Shown: positions 10,009 through 20,900 of the stretch, piece by piece
Numbering within the stretch: position 1 is the first letter of the stretch
Layout of the letters: the number at the start of each line of letters is the position of its first letter
Origin: Apium graveolens
Taxonomy: Eukaryota; Streptophyta; Magnoliopsida; Apiales; Apiaceae
Reading direction: 5' to 3'
NCBI RefSeq assembly: GCF_009905375.1
Contig: NC_133648.1
Location: 21,879,884-21,943,883, forward strand
DNA: 64,000 nucleotides
Notes under the pieces: generated by a model
Database searches by the model: none
Seen by the model: the letters and a program-made list of their open reading frames with translations, nothing else
Told to the model about the DNA's origin: nothing
Made by a program: the position numbers and the translations under genes

Positions 10009-10611
10009 ATGTCTGAAGAAGAAACTCCAACCAAGCCCACCAAAACTAAAGATCCTCCAAAAACTATAACTCATAGTCGATATGAGACTATAAGAGTTCC
10101 CATGTTGAAACCTTCTGAGTATTCCATATGGAAAGTGAAGATGGCTATGTTTTTGGAAGCTACAGATCTAGAATATCTCGACAGGATTTATGAAGGACCA
10201 CATATGTCAACCAAACTCTCTATGGAAGTTGCAGGTCATCCAGCAGAGTCTGTACCAAAGGAGAAAAGTGATTACACTGTTGAAGATATCTCATCAATTG
10301 CAAATGATGCAAAGGTAAGACACTTGTTGCATAGTGCCATAGATAATGTCATGTCAAACAGGGTAATTAACTGCAAGACTGCAAAAGAGATATGGGATGC
10401 TTTGGAAACAAGGTGTCAGGGGATTGATTCAATCAAAAAGAATAGGAAGACAATACTCACTCAAGAGTATGAGCACTTTGACTCAAAGCCTGATGAGTCA
10501 TTAACTGATTTATATGACAGATTTGTCAAACTCTTGAATGATTTATCACTAGTTGACAAAGAGTATGATATTGAAGATTCAAATCTTAAGTTCCTGTTAG
10601 CTCTTCCTGAA
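10009..10611 (+). pseudogene. Copia-E gag, N-terminal two thirds
   Basis: Structural protein that packs element RNA in the virus-like particle. It starts at ATG 10009 (MSEEETPTKPTKTKDPPK), 56 bp after the LTR, at the same place as in Copia-A. Conserved blocks: LKPSEYSIWKVKMAMFLEAT, INCKTAKEIWDALETRC and EYEHFDSKPDESLTDLYDRF, the pattern of the copia-type capsid domain (UBN2 family). About 200 codons match the Copia-A gag closely without a stop up to LLALPE; then the frame runs into foreign sequence and ends 'MIL*' at 10621. The zinc knuckles that should follow are lost. Confidence 0.85.
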
Positions 10612-10901
10612 ATGATCCTATAAATCAACACCTTCTAATTTATCTCGCAGTCCTGACTTTTTTCTCCAAGTCATTCTCAACGGATAACCTGATCAACGGA
10701 TATATGTTGTAGCTTCAACGATAATCATTTGTATATATCAAAGGATGACTAAAGATTGTCAACGGATGATAAATGAAGCTTCCAACGGATAATCATTGCA
10801 CAACAGTTGATCATATCCTGATTGTTAGATAGATCATGATTCTCGACTTCTCCAATTCTCAACATCAGTAAATACTGATAAAAAGGCTACAAAGAACAAA
10901 T
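10612..10901 (+). other. Fragment X: LTR-like debris between Copia-E and Copia-B2
   Basis: 290 bp without coding potential. It holds several plus-orientation copies of the CAACGGATRAT motif (near 10679, 10693, 10766, 10793), as in the minisatellites of the B and C LTRs. It is therefore probably a piece of a further copia LTR in which Copia-B2 landed. Ends could not be defined. Confidence 0.4.
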
Positions 10902-11937
10902 TGTTATTCCTTAACAATATTTCAACAGAATTACAGAAGGCGGGTTGAATGGAATTCTGGTTACTTTTAAAACTTTTAAAACTTCTTACTAAAATATATA
11001 ACTATGTTTGAATATGCTTGTGTGCGGATAAACAATAATATTATTCAATAACATAAAGTAAATAAACAGGTGTTTAAAAACATTCTGATGGATTCATATT
11101 TCCATCAGAGATATTGAAAAGAAGACTATGTGATGCTAATAACACACAGCTGCTTACAAGTATTTACAAAATTGAATTCTAGAGACTAAGGATACAGCTT
11201 TCTTGCTCTATTATTCTAAAATCAAAATGTAATACTTAACCTCTAAACACTTGCTACTCTTGGTTTATATATCACCAAGAAACATGTAAAATAAGACAAA
11301 ATATAAACCTATCAGCTAGGTCAAATCACATATTTCTTCATTCTTTATTCAATGTAATCAAGTTAGATACAGCATCTTTGAACGTCCCTGTTTTGCATGG
11401 AAATTGGAAATGCTTCATTTTCTTCTAAAACCTGAATCCAGACTGCCACATCCCTTTTGCATACAATCAACGCATGTGACTGTCAAGTCCCTTTCAACTG
11501 CTATTTTTATTGATCATCCGTTGAGGCTTCATAGGAGCTATTCATTGAAACTTTATCTATTATTCGTTAAAACTTGATTGGTTCATCCGTTGAAACTTGA
11601 CTAGTTCATCCATTGAAGCTTTGTAGATTAGCAGTTGAAGTTGTTTCTATAGCAGTTAATACTCTTTCATTTATACAAAATTACAAGGCATTTTATATTT
11701 ACAATTAACCCTTCTATTTTGTATATTTGGCTAGTAGTCAAATGACTTAGAAATAACTAAAACTCCCAAATCCCCAGCTAATCTAGTATACAGAATGTGC
11801 TACAAACTTATTCAAATAATCTACTCTTTCAACTGATAAAAAATGTGGTCATCTGTTGAAAGCTACAAAAATCATTTAACTTATCTACTTAGAGTTTTTT
11901 GGTAATTTATCATCAAGCCTACAAAATATTCCTCACA
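10902..11937 (-). repeat. 3' LTR of Copia-B2 (1036 bp)
   Basis: Plus strand TGTTATTCCTTAACA ... ATTCCTCACA; on the minus strand it begins TGTGAGGAATATTTTG and ends GGAATAACA, like the B1 LTR. It contains about five degenerate 22-bp minisatellite units (11513-11640). Confidence 0.75.
11513..11640 (-). repeat. Degenerate minisatellite in the B2 LTR
   Basis: Units of the form TCATCCGTTGAAACTTGA (complement of CAACGGATGA) recur about every 22 bp, e.g. at about 11515, 11583 and 11606, with more decayed units between. Compared with B1 the core has shifted from CGACGG to CAACGG, as expected from CpG decay. Confidence 0.65.
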
Positions 11938-11950
11938 ATCTCCCCCAATT
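11938..11950 (-). other. Polypurine tract of Copia-B2
   Basis: Plus strand ATCTCCCCCAATT, i.e. AATTGGGGGAGAT on the minus strand, directly before the LTR start. Same tract as in B1. Confidence 0.8.
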
Positions 11951-12059
11951 TATGTCTAATAAAATTATAGGCATAAATTCAGGTTAACTTGATGATAACA
12001 AAACACCCTATAAAAACGAATACATTGAAAAGCAAATAAACTCCAAAATGCTTCCATTA

Positions 12060-12789
12060 AAAAATTGAACCAAGAAAGTAAGAAATATTTACATGTCATT
12101 TTCAAGGTTCTCCTCTAGACTGAGTTGATCATTTTTTTTTCCTTGAATCTCTTGTCCTCTTTCCCAGCTTCTTATTGTTCTCCTCAATTTGGTGTTGAAA
12201 TTGTCTATAAAATTCAGCTTCATTTTCATTGTTGATATCCAACATCTCCTACATTTCCTTGAGAGTATCATTGTTTGATATTTGCATCTGGTCTTCAAGT
12301 CTGAAAAATATTCTAAATTTTTTTTCATCTCTAAACTCCATCATCCAATAAGGTCTCAAATGCATTCTATCACCAGTGTATGGGACAGTCAAAACTCTAG
12401 GTAGTGCATTTGGATCTCTCCAGCTTTTTCTGATTTGGCTGATCTTGCTGAGTACTTCTGATTTGGCCACTCTGGTGAATCCAAAATCTTTCTTCATAGT
12501 AGAGAAGACCTTTACTAGGAGATTATAGCCTTCATTGAGAATTCTGTAGAAAGGCCAAGTAATCTCCTTACCACCCTTTTATCTAAACAACAATCTTTCT
12601 GGTAGCTTGTGTGAAGCATCAATCCCCCTTATTTTTTCTAGCTCATCCAGATAAAGATTGATGTCTGTGAATTTTTTGATGTCACATATGAAGAGTTGAT
12701 CGTCCTTGTTGACTGTAGGTTTTGGCTTGGAGATGGCTTTGAATTGAGGTGGGTTAAACTTAATTCCTATGTATTTTCTTCTTGGAGCC
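12060..12789 (-). pseudogene. C-terminal part of the post-pol extra ORF of Copia-B2
   Basis: The minus strand enters at 12789 with RRKYIGIKFNPPQFKAI and continues DDQLFICDIKKFTDINLYLD, KLPERLLFR, EITWPFYRILNEGYNLLVKV, VAKSEVLSKISQIRKSWRDP, PRVLTVPYTGDRMHLRPYWM and QIEENNKKLGKRTR. Stops occur after LPERLLFR (about 12580) and near 12247, and the end is frayed. The order resembles the C-terminal part of the Copia-D and Copia-A extra frames (a hydrophobic 'one line about a residue-rich strand, then a charged helix'), but the sequences are only weakly alike. Function unknown; not a canonical envelope protein as far as can be seen. N-terminal part cut off by Copia-C. Confidence 0.6.
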
Positions 12790-13352
12790 TGTTAGGCCCT
12801 TAATCAACTGTAGAGGGGGGGTTGAATATAGTTAATATAATCAATTCGACAAAGCTTCACAGAATCAACAGTTTTTATATTAACTTATAAAAACTTATTA
12901 CAATCTTACTCTCTAAAAAAGGATGAACAAATATCCTTGAGAGCTTCTAGGTTATGCGAAAGATATAATAATGTCGCAGTGCTTATAGCATGAACCTAAT
13001 ATGTGCTTTATGTAGAGCACAACTACCAATGTATAAGGAATCATATTCTATTAATAACAAGGAAACCTATACAATTGCTTCTGAGATAAAGTCCTTCACC
13101 GACTTGAGTTCTTGTTTCCTTTTCCTCCTCAAAGATCAACTGATGTGACAAATACTGATTTCATCATCTGTTGACATCATCATCTGTTTAAGTTTTAATC
13201 CATCGAATATCAACATTCGTCGATGTCATCATCATCCGTTGATGCTTGTAATAATCATCCATCGATGCTTCTAATCATTCGTCGATGCTTGTAATCATCA
13301 TCCGTCGATGCTTCTAATAGTTTATTTTTGATATCATCAATTGCTCCTAACA
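12790..13352 (-). repeat. 3' LTR of Copia-C (563 bp)
   Basis: Plus strand begins TGTTAGGCCCTTAATCAACT with a CAACCCCCC-type block and ends TTGCTCCTAACA; the minus strand starts TGTTAGGAGCAATTGATG. A third LTR type, distinct from A/D/E/H and from B. Minisatellite units related to CGACGGATGAT occupy about 13195-13316. Confidence 0.8.
13195..13316 (-). repeat. CGACGGATGAT minisatellite in the C LTR
   Basis: On the minus strand the units read GCATCGACGGATGATGATTA, GCATCGACGAATGATTAGAA, GCATCGATGGATGATTATTA and GCATCAACGGATGATGATGA, spaced about 20-25 bp. Same core as in the B1 LTR although the rest of the LTRs differs. Confidence 0.75.
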
Positions 13353-13367
13353 ATCTCCCTCAACTTG
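13353..13367 (-). other. Polypurine tract of Copia-C
   Basis: Plus strand ATCTCCCTCAACTTG; CAAGTTGAGGGAGAT on the minus strand, adjacent to the LTR. One base differs from the GGGGGAGA of the other copia elements. Confidence 0.7.
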
Positions 13368-13654
13368 TTCATTATGGAATTATGGACAGGTTCCAATTAA
13401 TGATGTCAAAACTATCTAAATGCAGGAATCAAATATGTATATTCAATCTTTCTTCAGTGAATATCAGACTTTACTCTTCATCCTAAACTGCTTTTTTATC
13501 TTAAGCAAAGTCAGAGGTTAATTCTACTTCCTCAATTCAGAATGCTTCAATAATCTTCCTTTTTCTTCTTTTCAACAACAGTTTTGACTTTAGACTTTAA
13601 AAACTTTTACTTTTCTCCTATCATCTCTTTTAATTTAAGCTTTAAGTCAACAGT

Positions 13655-13709
13655 TTATGTAACTTGTGATCTGAAATCTTCTTTTTGACTGATTTTCCTT
13701 GTAACTATT
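13655..13709 (-). pseudogene. Last codons of the Copia-C post-pol extra ORF
   Basis: The minus strand reads VTRKISQKEDFRSQVT* with the stop at 13655-13657. It joins in frame to the segment at 45223-45497 (ending NRPTSGI) when one copy of the 5-bp target duplication is removed. This continuity is what shows that Gypsy-G1 is a clean insertion in Copia-C. Confidence 0.75.
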
Positions 13710-15908
13710 TGTAACGTCCCCCAAATCCGGGAATTAGATGTGGGGGTTACTTGTTAATCTCCAAGTCCAGAACAAACCCGTATCATATTTATGCAAAATA
13801 AGAATGACATACAAACTTTATTACAAATTCAAATATAAAATCTCACGGAACTCTCTTTATTACAAACCATTGTCTAAACAAGTTTTAAAATTAAATTCAT
13901 TTTATTCAAACTCACACCACATCTATCTACACTACACCTGCTCAGGTGGCTCAAAGCTTTCTTCTTGATCGGGATTATCACCTTTGGAATTAGAGGATCC
14001 CGCAGTTTGACTCGTTTCTTTACCACGCAAGTCCGGATAGGTTTCATTTTCCTTCTTAACTGAAAACAAATAAGGTGAATAACAACAAAGGGGGCGAGCT
14101 AAAATTTGCTCAACAAGTCCACAATATATAAACATTGGTATGATAAAGCTAAACGAACCGGTAATCTGGCTATATATGTAAAGATATAACCTTGCAAGAA
14201 AAGAACAAAGGCCACTATCGGCGAGTAACAATAAACTAGACTAGACACAACCTATATCCTGCTGATCAGCCAGGATATAGTGCAGATCTACACCTCTATG
14301 TATAGATCCATTTGGGTACCCAGGCTCTACGACCCAACATAATGATCCGGTTAATTCCCGGTCCTTAGGATCAAGTGTATACCTGATTATAATCATCACC
14401 ATCCAGTCTAAGGATGAGCAACCGGAACAATCGGTATGCTTTGATATATCCCAACATCGGAATATACCAGGATATATATATATATATAATATTGGAATAT
14501 GAATAGAGTATTCAAGGAATCAAGAAAAATTAGGAATCAAAATGAAATATGAATAAAGGGATAATAATTGTGTATCAGTGTATGTGAACATGAATTATCA
14601 GTGTTTAACTACGATGAGAATCTGAAAATAATTCACTATTCTGAATTTAGAATAGGGGAACAACTTGCCTGTCACGCGATCTACATCAAGTATATCACCA
14701 CTCTCTAACACTGACTTGATCGGCCTTGTTGGCTTTGTATCTATCAGAGAAAGATACATATTTAGTTAACTCGTATGCCAATCGCGTCTCAAATCGACTT
14801 CACGTAGCCCTTATCATCTACCCATGCGTTTACAATTGACTTGTATAATAATTACTAACAAATAAAACTCGATTAACCACATAATTCACATAGCACATAA
14901 GTCACATAACTTTTTTTTGGTTTAAAAATAATTTTTAGAATCAAAATCGACTCGCTATTCGCATTACTGAACAATATCTAGCTTGTTTCCTAATTTTCAG
15001 AATTTATTGGACTCGTCTCTATAAGTAATAGGATATGTAAATGAATAAATATCAAAATCCGCCTTATTAGCAAAAGAAATTAAGGTTTGAAACTATTTTT
15101 AATAAAAACATATCATTTTTCCGAGTCAAAGGGCTTTCGTTTCATTTAAATTGGATAAACGGTTGAATTATTATTCAATAAATAGGGATAAATCAATTTA
15201 TTATTCAATATATTTAAATATTTAAAATAATTGAACCTCAAAATTATTTTTAAATAATTATTTAGGAAAAAACAGAATTAAAAATGATTTTTCCATAATT
15301 TTTGGAATTAAAATGAATTTATTATGATTTATTGAAAATAATTTGATTAATTATCAAAATAATTAATCATTTTTTATAATTAATTAATAATAAATAATTA
15401 ATAAATAATTAAAGAAATAATTAATCTAGAACTTTAGAAAAATATTTCAGAATTATTTATAACATAAATCAATTAATTAAATTAATTAATTAATCAATTT
15501 ATCAAAAAATAAAACTAATTTTATAATCAATAAAAATGAAATAAAATAAAATTTAAAAATCCAGAATCATTTGTTAGAAATTGAACTTCTGACAAAATGG
15601 ATCGAAGACGGGGCAACAATCGGGTTGAAAACGGGTTGGGAAGAACATGTCGGGTCACCAAGAACACGCTAGAATTTTTTCCAGATTCCGGTGAGTTCCC
15701 GGAGTCTGGTCGTGCTCCGATCAGCCTCAAATCAACACCGTTTGGTGTTATTTTTGAGAAGTTTTCATTTCAAATCAACTCAGCAATTCAAAGTCGGCCA
15801 CAACAACTCGGAATCATCCTTGGAACTTCATCTCCGGCCAAAGCTTCAAAATTTTCTGGCCAAAACATCAAAATTAAGTATAAACCCTAAAAATCGAATT
15901 ATCAATTA
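13710..15908 (-). repeat. 3' LTR of G1, outer part
   Basis: Starts TGTAACGTCCCCCAAATCCG and matches 41924-44270 over its whole length (e.g. ACCTGCTYAGGTGGCTCAAA, ATCCTGCTGATCAGCCAGG). Contains a TA microsatellite near 14468-14488, a TTAATTAA-rich stretch 15340-15500 and a relatively GC-rich patch 15590-15850. Interrupted at 15908/15909 by Copia-A with target duplication AATTA. About 100 bp present in the 5' LTR (near 44120-44230) are missing here. The frames at 13738, 13932, 15527, 15597 and 15691 are LTR sequence, not genes. Confidence 0.85.
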
Positions 15909-16524
15909 TGTTAGATATATTTGTGATGTCATGACTAATATGATTTGTGTTTAGTTTTCAGATCTTACTTAACAGGACAAATCAGGGCTTAACTAGAAAT
16001 CAGTACTTATACTGAAGTCAGGACTTAAGATATCAGAACTTAAGTTGTCAGAACTTAAGTTATCATGAGATATTTATCAGGAGATAATATCAGGACTTAA
16101 GGAGACGTTCAGATAAGAAAGGCGGCTGATTGAAAGGAAAGAAGATCAAGACAAACATAAGAAAAGATATGCATGGAGAAGAATTCTATGAAGAATAGAA
16201 TACTTGGAAGAAAAGATAACTAGTTGATATATATTAGGAAGCAGAATTATATTCGATATCAATTAGAAGATTATCTTGTAACTGTGTAATATATAAACAC
16301 AGACATAGGGTTTACACTATATGTGTTATCTTAATCGAGAATATTATTCATTGTAACCCTAGGAGCTCGCGTGATAATTTGTTCATCACTGAGAGAGAAC
16401 AGTTCTTTGTAACAGAGTTTATTGTGTTGAATAAAATCTGTGTTTTGTTACTTGAGTTCTTATATCGATTTGATTGTAGTAAACACTGTATTCAACCCCC
16501 TTCTACAGTGTGTGTGACCTAACA
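15909..16524 (+). repeat. 5' LTR of Copia-A (616 bp)
   Basis: TGTTAGATATATTTGTGATG ... GTGTGTGACCTAACA. TATA box TATATAAA at 16290-16297. Three exact-length 15-bp U3 units at 16021-16035, 16036-16050 and 16051-16065 (GAACTTAAGTTGTCA type). The 3' LTR lacks a ~12-15 bp piece near 16066-16080. Confidence 0.95.
16021..16065 (+). repeat. 15-bp U3 tandem repeat in Copia-A LTR
   Basis: GGACTTAAGATATCA, GAACTTAAGTTGTCA, GAACTTAAGTTATCA. Each contains the palindrome CTTAAG. The same array occurs in the LTRs of E (9446-9490) and, inverted, of D (about 45955-46010) and H. Position upstream of the TATA box suggests a promoter element; inference. Confidence 0.8.
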
Positions 16525-16526
16525 AG

Positions 16527-16538
16527 TGGTATCAGAGC
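16527..16538 (+). other. Primer binding site of Copia-A
   Basis: TGGTATCAGAGC, exact complement of the initiator tRNA-Met 3' end as used in plant copia elements, two bases after the LTR. Confidence 0.9.
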
Positions 16539-16578
16539 AATCTGTTAACATACATACAATAAAGATCCAAAAACAATC

Positions 16579-17985
16579 ATGTCTGAAGAAGCACAAACTC
16601 CAACCAAGCCGACCAAAACTGAAGAAACTCCAAAGACTCAAATCCATAATCGATATAAAACTATTAGGGTTCCCATACTGAAACCTTCTGAATATCCTAT
16701 ATGGAAGGTGAGGATGTCTATGTTTCTGGAAGCTACAGATCCAGAATACCCTGACAGAATTAATGAAGGACCACATAAGCCAACCAAGCTCTCTGTTGTA
16801 GTTGCAGATCAGCCAGCACAGACTGTACCAAAGGAGAAAAGTGAATATACAGCTGAAGATATCTCATCTATTGCAAAGGATGCAAAGGTAAGACATTTGA
16901 TGTACAGTGCCATTGATAATGTCATGTCAAATAGGGTAATTAACTGCAAGACTGTAAAGGAGATATGGGATGCCTTGGAGACAAGATGCCAGGGAACTGA
17001 TTCAATTAAGAAGAACAGGAGGACTATACCCACTCAAGAGTATGAGCACTTTGACTCAAAACCTGATGAGTCATTAACTGGATTATATGAAAGATTTGTC
17101 AAACTCTTGAATGATCTGTCACTGGTGGATAAGGAATATGATCTTGAAGATACTAATCTTAAATTCCTTTTAGCTCTTCCTGAAAGTTGGGATTTGAAGG
17201 CAACTACTATAAGAGACAACTATGCTCTTGATGAGACAACTCTTGATGAAATTTATGGTATGCTCAAAACTCATGAACTTGAGATGGATCAAAGAAGCAA
17301 GAGGCATGGGAGAAAATCAAGAACAGTTGCTCTTAAGGCTGAGGAGGAATCCCCTAAAGTGGTTGTCTCAAAGAAAGGCAAAGGAAAGGCTCTCATCATA
17401 AAGTCTGATACTGAGTCATTAAGTCCTGATAGTGATGAGGATTCAGAAACTGAAAGTCTATCTGAGATGGACCCTGATGAAGAGATGATGAAGCTGTGTG
17501 CTCTTATGGTGAAAGGTATCACAAAGATAGCTTACAGGAAATTCCGAAGGAGAAAGAAGTTTTCCAGGAAAAGTGGAAGTTCTGATAAGAAGGGTTTCAG
17601 AAAATCTGAAAGCAAGGGATGAAAGTCTGACAGAGGAGATTACTCAAATGTCAAATACTACAATTGTGGTGAGAAAGGCCACATATCTCCTGACTGCAAG
17701 AAAGGAAAATGTGATAAAGGCAAGGCACTTGTCACAAAGAAGAAAAGCTGGACAGACACTTCAGATTCTGAAAGTGAGGTGAACTATGCTTTGATAACAA
17801 ATGCTGATAGCAGTTCTGAAGCTGCTGAGTTAAAGGTACCTCAAACAACTTATGCTTTTCATACTGATGATATTACTGAGTTGAGAAGATATTTTAAAAC
17901 CATGTTCATTAGTTATAGAGATCAAACTTTAACATGTGAAAGATTAACTTCTGAAAATCTTGCTTATAATTAGAGGAATGATTAT
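16579..17985 (+). pseudogene. Copia-A gag, first part
   Basis: Nucleocapsid/capsid precursor. ATG 16579 (MSEEAQTPTKPTKTEETPK) follows the primer site by 40 bp. Capsid blocks: LKPSEYPIWKVRMSMFLEAT (about residues 35-54), KTVKEIWDALETRCQGTDSI and EYEHFDSKPDESLTGLYERF; then a Lys-rich and Asp/Glu/Ser-rich stretch (KSDTESLSPDSDEDSETESL). A TGA at 17620-17622 splits the frame; in the same frame a zinc knuckle follows (YYNCGEKGHISPDC near 17660-17700), but its first Cys is Tyr, so CX2CX4HX4C is incomplete. A second stop lies at 17971-17973. Gypsy-G2 enters at 17986; the frame resumes after 30440. Confidence 0.9.
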
Positions 17986-20900
17986 TGTAACACCCCCAAA
18001 TCCGGGGTCGGGGATCCGGGTTGTCACGAGTTCCATTTCCCTTAATAACACCCAATCTTAATAAATAATCAACTACTCCGTACTGTGACCCCACAATAAA
18101 CACACACACCACAAGTTATAGTCTCAGAGATGAATATCCAAAAATAACACGAGTCATTTTATTCCACAATTATTTGCCATTACACCTTAAAAGGGTTTCT
18201 GAATAAATTTACATTTTCCTTGCCATTATTACAATTCATAAATATACATAAGTTTGGTACATCAAGAGTTGAAAGTCTAGCCTATTGGTAGATCCTACCT
18301 CAGCTACAATGGCATCAACGCCTACAGGAAACTGCGGAACGTTTCCTATCCGCTCGCGAATTGGGAGCTTGATCCTGTTCATCTTGTCTATCTGATGTTG
18401 TGTGATGAAAGAAGAAAGCAAGGGTGAGCAACAAGCCCACAAAATAATATGTATAATAATTAACAATATATGAGCATTCTCATAGTACTCATGAAAGTCT
18501 TGGTCAAGAAGAAATGAACCAAGCTGATATCTTAACGCGACCAAGTCGCAAAATATTCAGTATATATATACATATACTTTTCACAATCTTTGAAATCCTC
18601 TAACATGTATAATATACATAGAGTTCCAGTTTATAACTGTATAAAAATATCGTTGCAAGATGATCTCTTATATCTAACCTTGTCTCAACGTTTTTCTGAA
18701 AATCTTTGACATGCACAAGATAATCATTTACTAGATATAAGTTTAAAAGATGAAGTTACAAAATACTCCAATATACTTATATCTTTTCCGAATACTACTT
18801 GAACTACCACCGTTCAATGTATAAATAGTTCCTCCCATAGATTAAGCTACAAGACAAAACTTATATAGAATCAATCTTTAAAATATCATCAAAATAAAAT
18901 GAAGTTACGAGATACTTCATTTGATGCAAACATCATTTTGAAAACTCGACCCTGCCAACACTCAACAATCGCCCAACCGTAGCTTTTCTATCGAAGTGCT
19001 CTGGGTAGTGTTGCAGAAATATCCAATTGGATGATGAACTCATTACGGGAGTTTGCCGCGCCAGGAAGACCACTTACGATGATCAGTCGTAGTAGTGCAA
19101 CCCCACCATTTTCTACATGTAGAGGAGAACCTGTCGGATTTACTTGTCAACCGAACACTGGACTCCTAAGGAATGGACCGTCTTAGCGGAACTTCCAGGC
19201 CATTTGGGCCAATATAATTAGGCTGGGCCGGCGCCACTCGACCACTTACGCCACTCCTAGTTCAGATGAAATCCATGACTCTGAAACATAAAGCTCGTTC
19301 CCCCTTTTCCCAAGTAGAAACTTGTTGATACGACTCCACCTAGAAGTCGTATCTAGATGGAAAGGAAAACTCACCGATATTTCTCAGGCGATGCCTGTTA
19401 ATGGATTAACTTGTTCCAAGAATTTTACTTCCCGAATGTTGGGTAAGTAATCAAAAACTCTTTTATCAAAATAGCAACCTTGTTGTGAATATACAATACA
19501 CCACAGAGCCGGATCCCTCAGGTTTTGAGCGAGTATTTAAATCCCCTTCCAAAGGAGGATCTTAAATATAAAAATGAGTTTTGGGATCCGCTCTAACTTT
19601 TAAAATCATTTTGAAGACTCGCAAAACATTTTTAAGAATGTTTGGAGTGATGCTGATTTAATAAAATAAATCAGTCCCAATATATTAGAAAATATCTGAA
19701 TATTATTATTTAAATAATATTCCCATAAATGAATAATCTTTATAAAAATAATTGAAGTAGAAGTTTTAAAACTCATACTTGAATGAATATTAAATAACCA
19801 AAGATATACTTATACAAAAGTACTATCTTTATTTGAATAATCGAAAATAAGTTTGATTATCGAAACATTATTCTTTAATAAAATAAAGAATATTATTAAA
19901 TAATAAGCGGAGTCATAATACCTCGAATGAATATTATAAATAATATTCATTAAATAAAATAAACGGAGTCATACATCCTCAAATGAATATTCAAATAATA
20001 TTCATTAAATAATATCACTGAGTCATAAGCCCTCGAATGAATATTCAAAATAATATTCAATTAATAAAATAAAAGGAGTCATAAGTCCTCGGATGAATAT
20101 TCAAGATATTCAATTAATAAAATAAAAGGAGTCATAAGTCCTCGGATGAATATTCAAGATATTCAATTAATAAAATAAAAGGAGTCATAAGTCCTCGGAT
20201 GAATATTCAAGTAATATTCATTAAATAATATAAAGTTATCGAATAAACCTTATTTGATTAATAGTTTTGAAAACTATTCGTATGTATATATATATATATA
20301 TATATTATACTCGGGAGCCTCGCTTCCCGGTTTTAGAAATATGTTCACCTTTTGATCCCCTATACTAAGGGTAAACTCAAATACTGCTTATTTCTAGCAT
20401 AGGTATTATGCAATTATAAGCATTTGAACCAACAGATATATAATCAAGAATATAAAACAGGCATGCATATATACCATATCACATGCTCCAATATATCGCA
20501 AGAATTTTCTAAATAACTATTATGCATCTATCACAAGATAATGCATATACTAGTGTATACATCACAACAACAGTATAGCGGGTAGAAAACTTGCCTGAGT
20601 GCTCCCGAATAGGCTTAAGCTTAGAGGGGGTCCGATAACCTATGAACAACAACATAAGTCAGAATTAAACCCCGGTCGCTTAAGAAACTAGACTTTAACC
20701 ATTTAGAGTCCTAACGTTCGCTTTCGCGCTTAACGATTTACTTAAGTCGCTCGAGTATCCTCGGCTCCACCATTTTTAATAAATTAACCATTAAGGGTTT
20801 TAAGGCGATTCTTTCGCGAGTGTATTACCAACTGCCTAATACACTTTACATAAATGTTTCATACTCCAATTAGCCCTTTTAGGTCATTAACATATGTTTC

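Larger units (their letters stand above)
9333..10611 (+). mobile_element. Copia-E, 5' part of a Sirevirus-like element
   Basis: Complete 5' LTR (9333-9953), primer site (9956-9967), leader and the first ~200 codons of gag (10009-10611). The gag sequence stops matching Copia-A at 10611, where unrelated DNA begins. The rest of E is not seen to the right, where nested elements run to the window end, so either E continues beyond the window or it is truncated. Target duplication candidate TAATA at 9328-9332. Confidence 0.8.
10902..12789 (-). mobile_element. Copia-B2, 3' end of a minus-strand Sirevirus-like element
   Basis: Left to right on the plus strand: 3' LTR (10902-11937), polypurine tract complement (11938-11950), then the C-terminal part of the extra post-pol reading frame up to 12789, where Copia-C interrupts it. 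The rest lies beyond the nested elements to the right and is outside the window. Related to Copia-B1, which has the same LTR ends and the same C-terminal peptide. Candidate target site at the left edge is CAAAT (10897-10901). Confidence 0.75.
12790..13709 (-). mobile_element. Copia-C, 3' segment (continues at 45223-45497)
   Basis: 3' LTR at 12790-13352, polypurine tract complement, ~300 bp of untranslated sequence and the last codons of a reading frame (13655-13709). At 13710 Gypsy-G1 interrupts; the frame resumes at 45227 going upstream. C itself sits in the extra ORF of Copia-B2 (left target candidate GAGCC, 12785-12789). Its 5' part is beyond Copia-D and outside the window. Confidence 0.75.

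Noticed and set aside
15527..15954. Overlapping frames with Gly/Pro/Arg content, gene-like at first sight
   Set aside because: The same DNA is present in the other G1 LTR near 43850-44090, so it is LTR sequence; the frames are not kept there.
16527..16538. tRNA-Met-like sequence (also at 9956, 53358, 60150)
   Set aside because: Only 12 bases complementary to the tRNA 3' end; these are primer binding sites and no tRNA gene is present.
19909..20233. Regular repeats considered as a CRISPR-like array
   Set aside because: Units are contiguous without unique spacers, inside a plant LTR, and duplicated in the second LTR.
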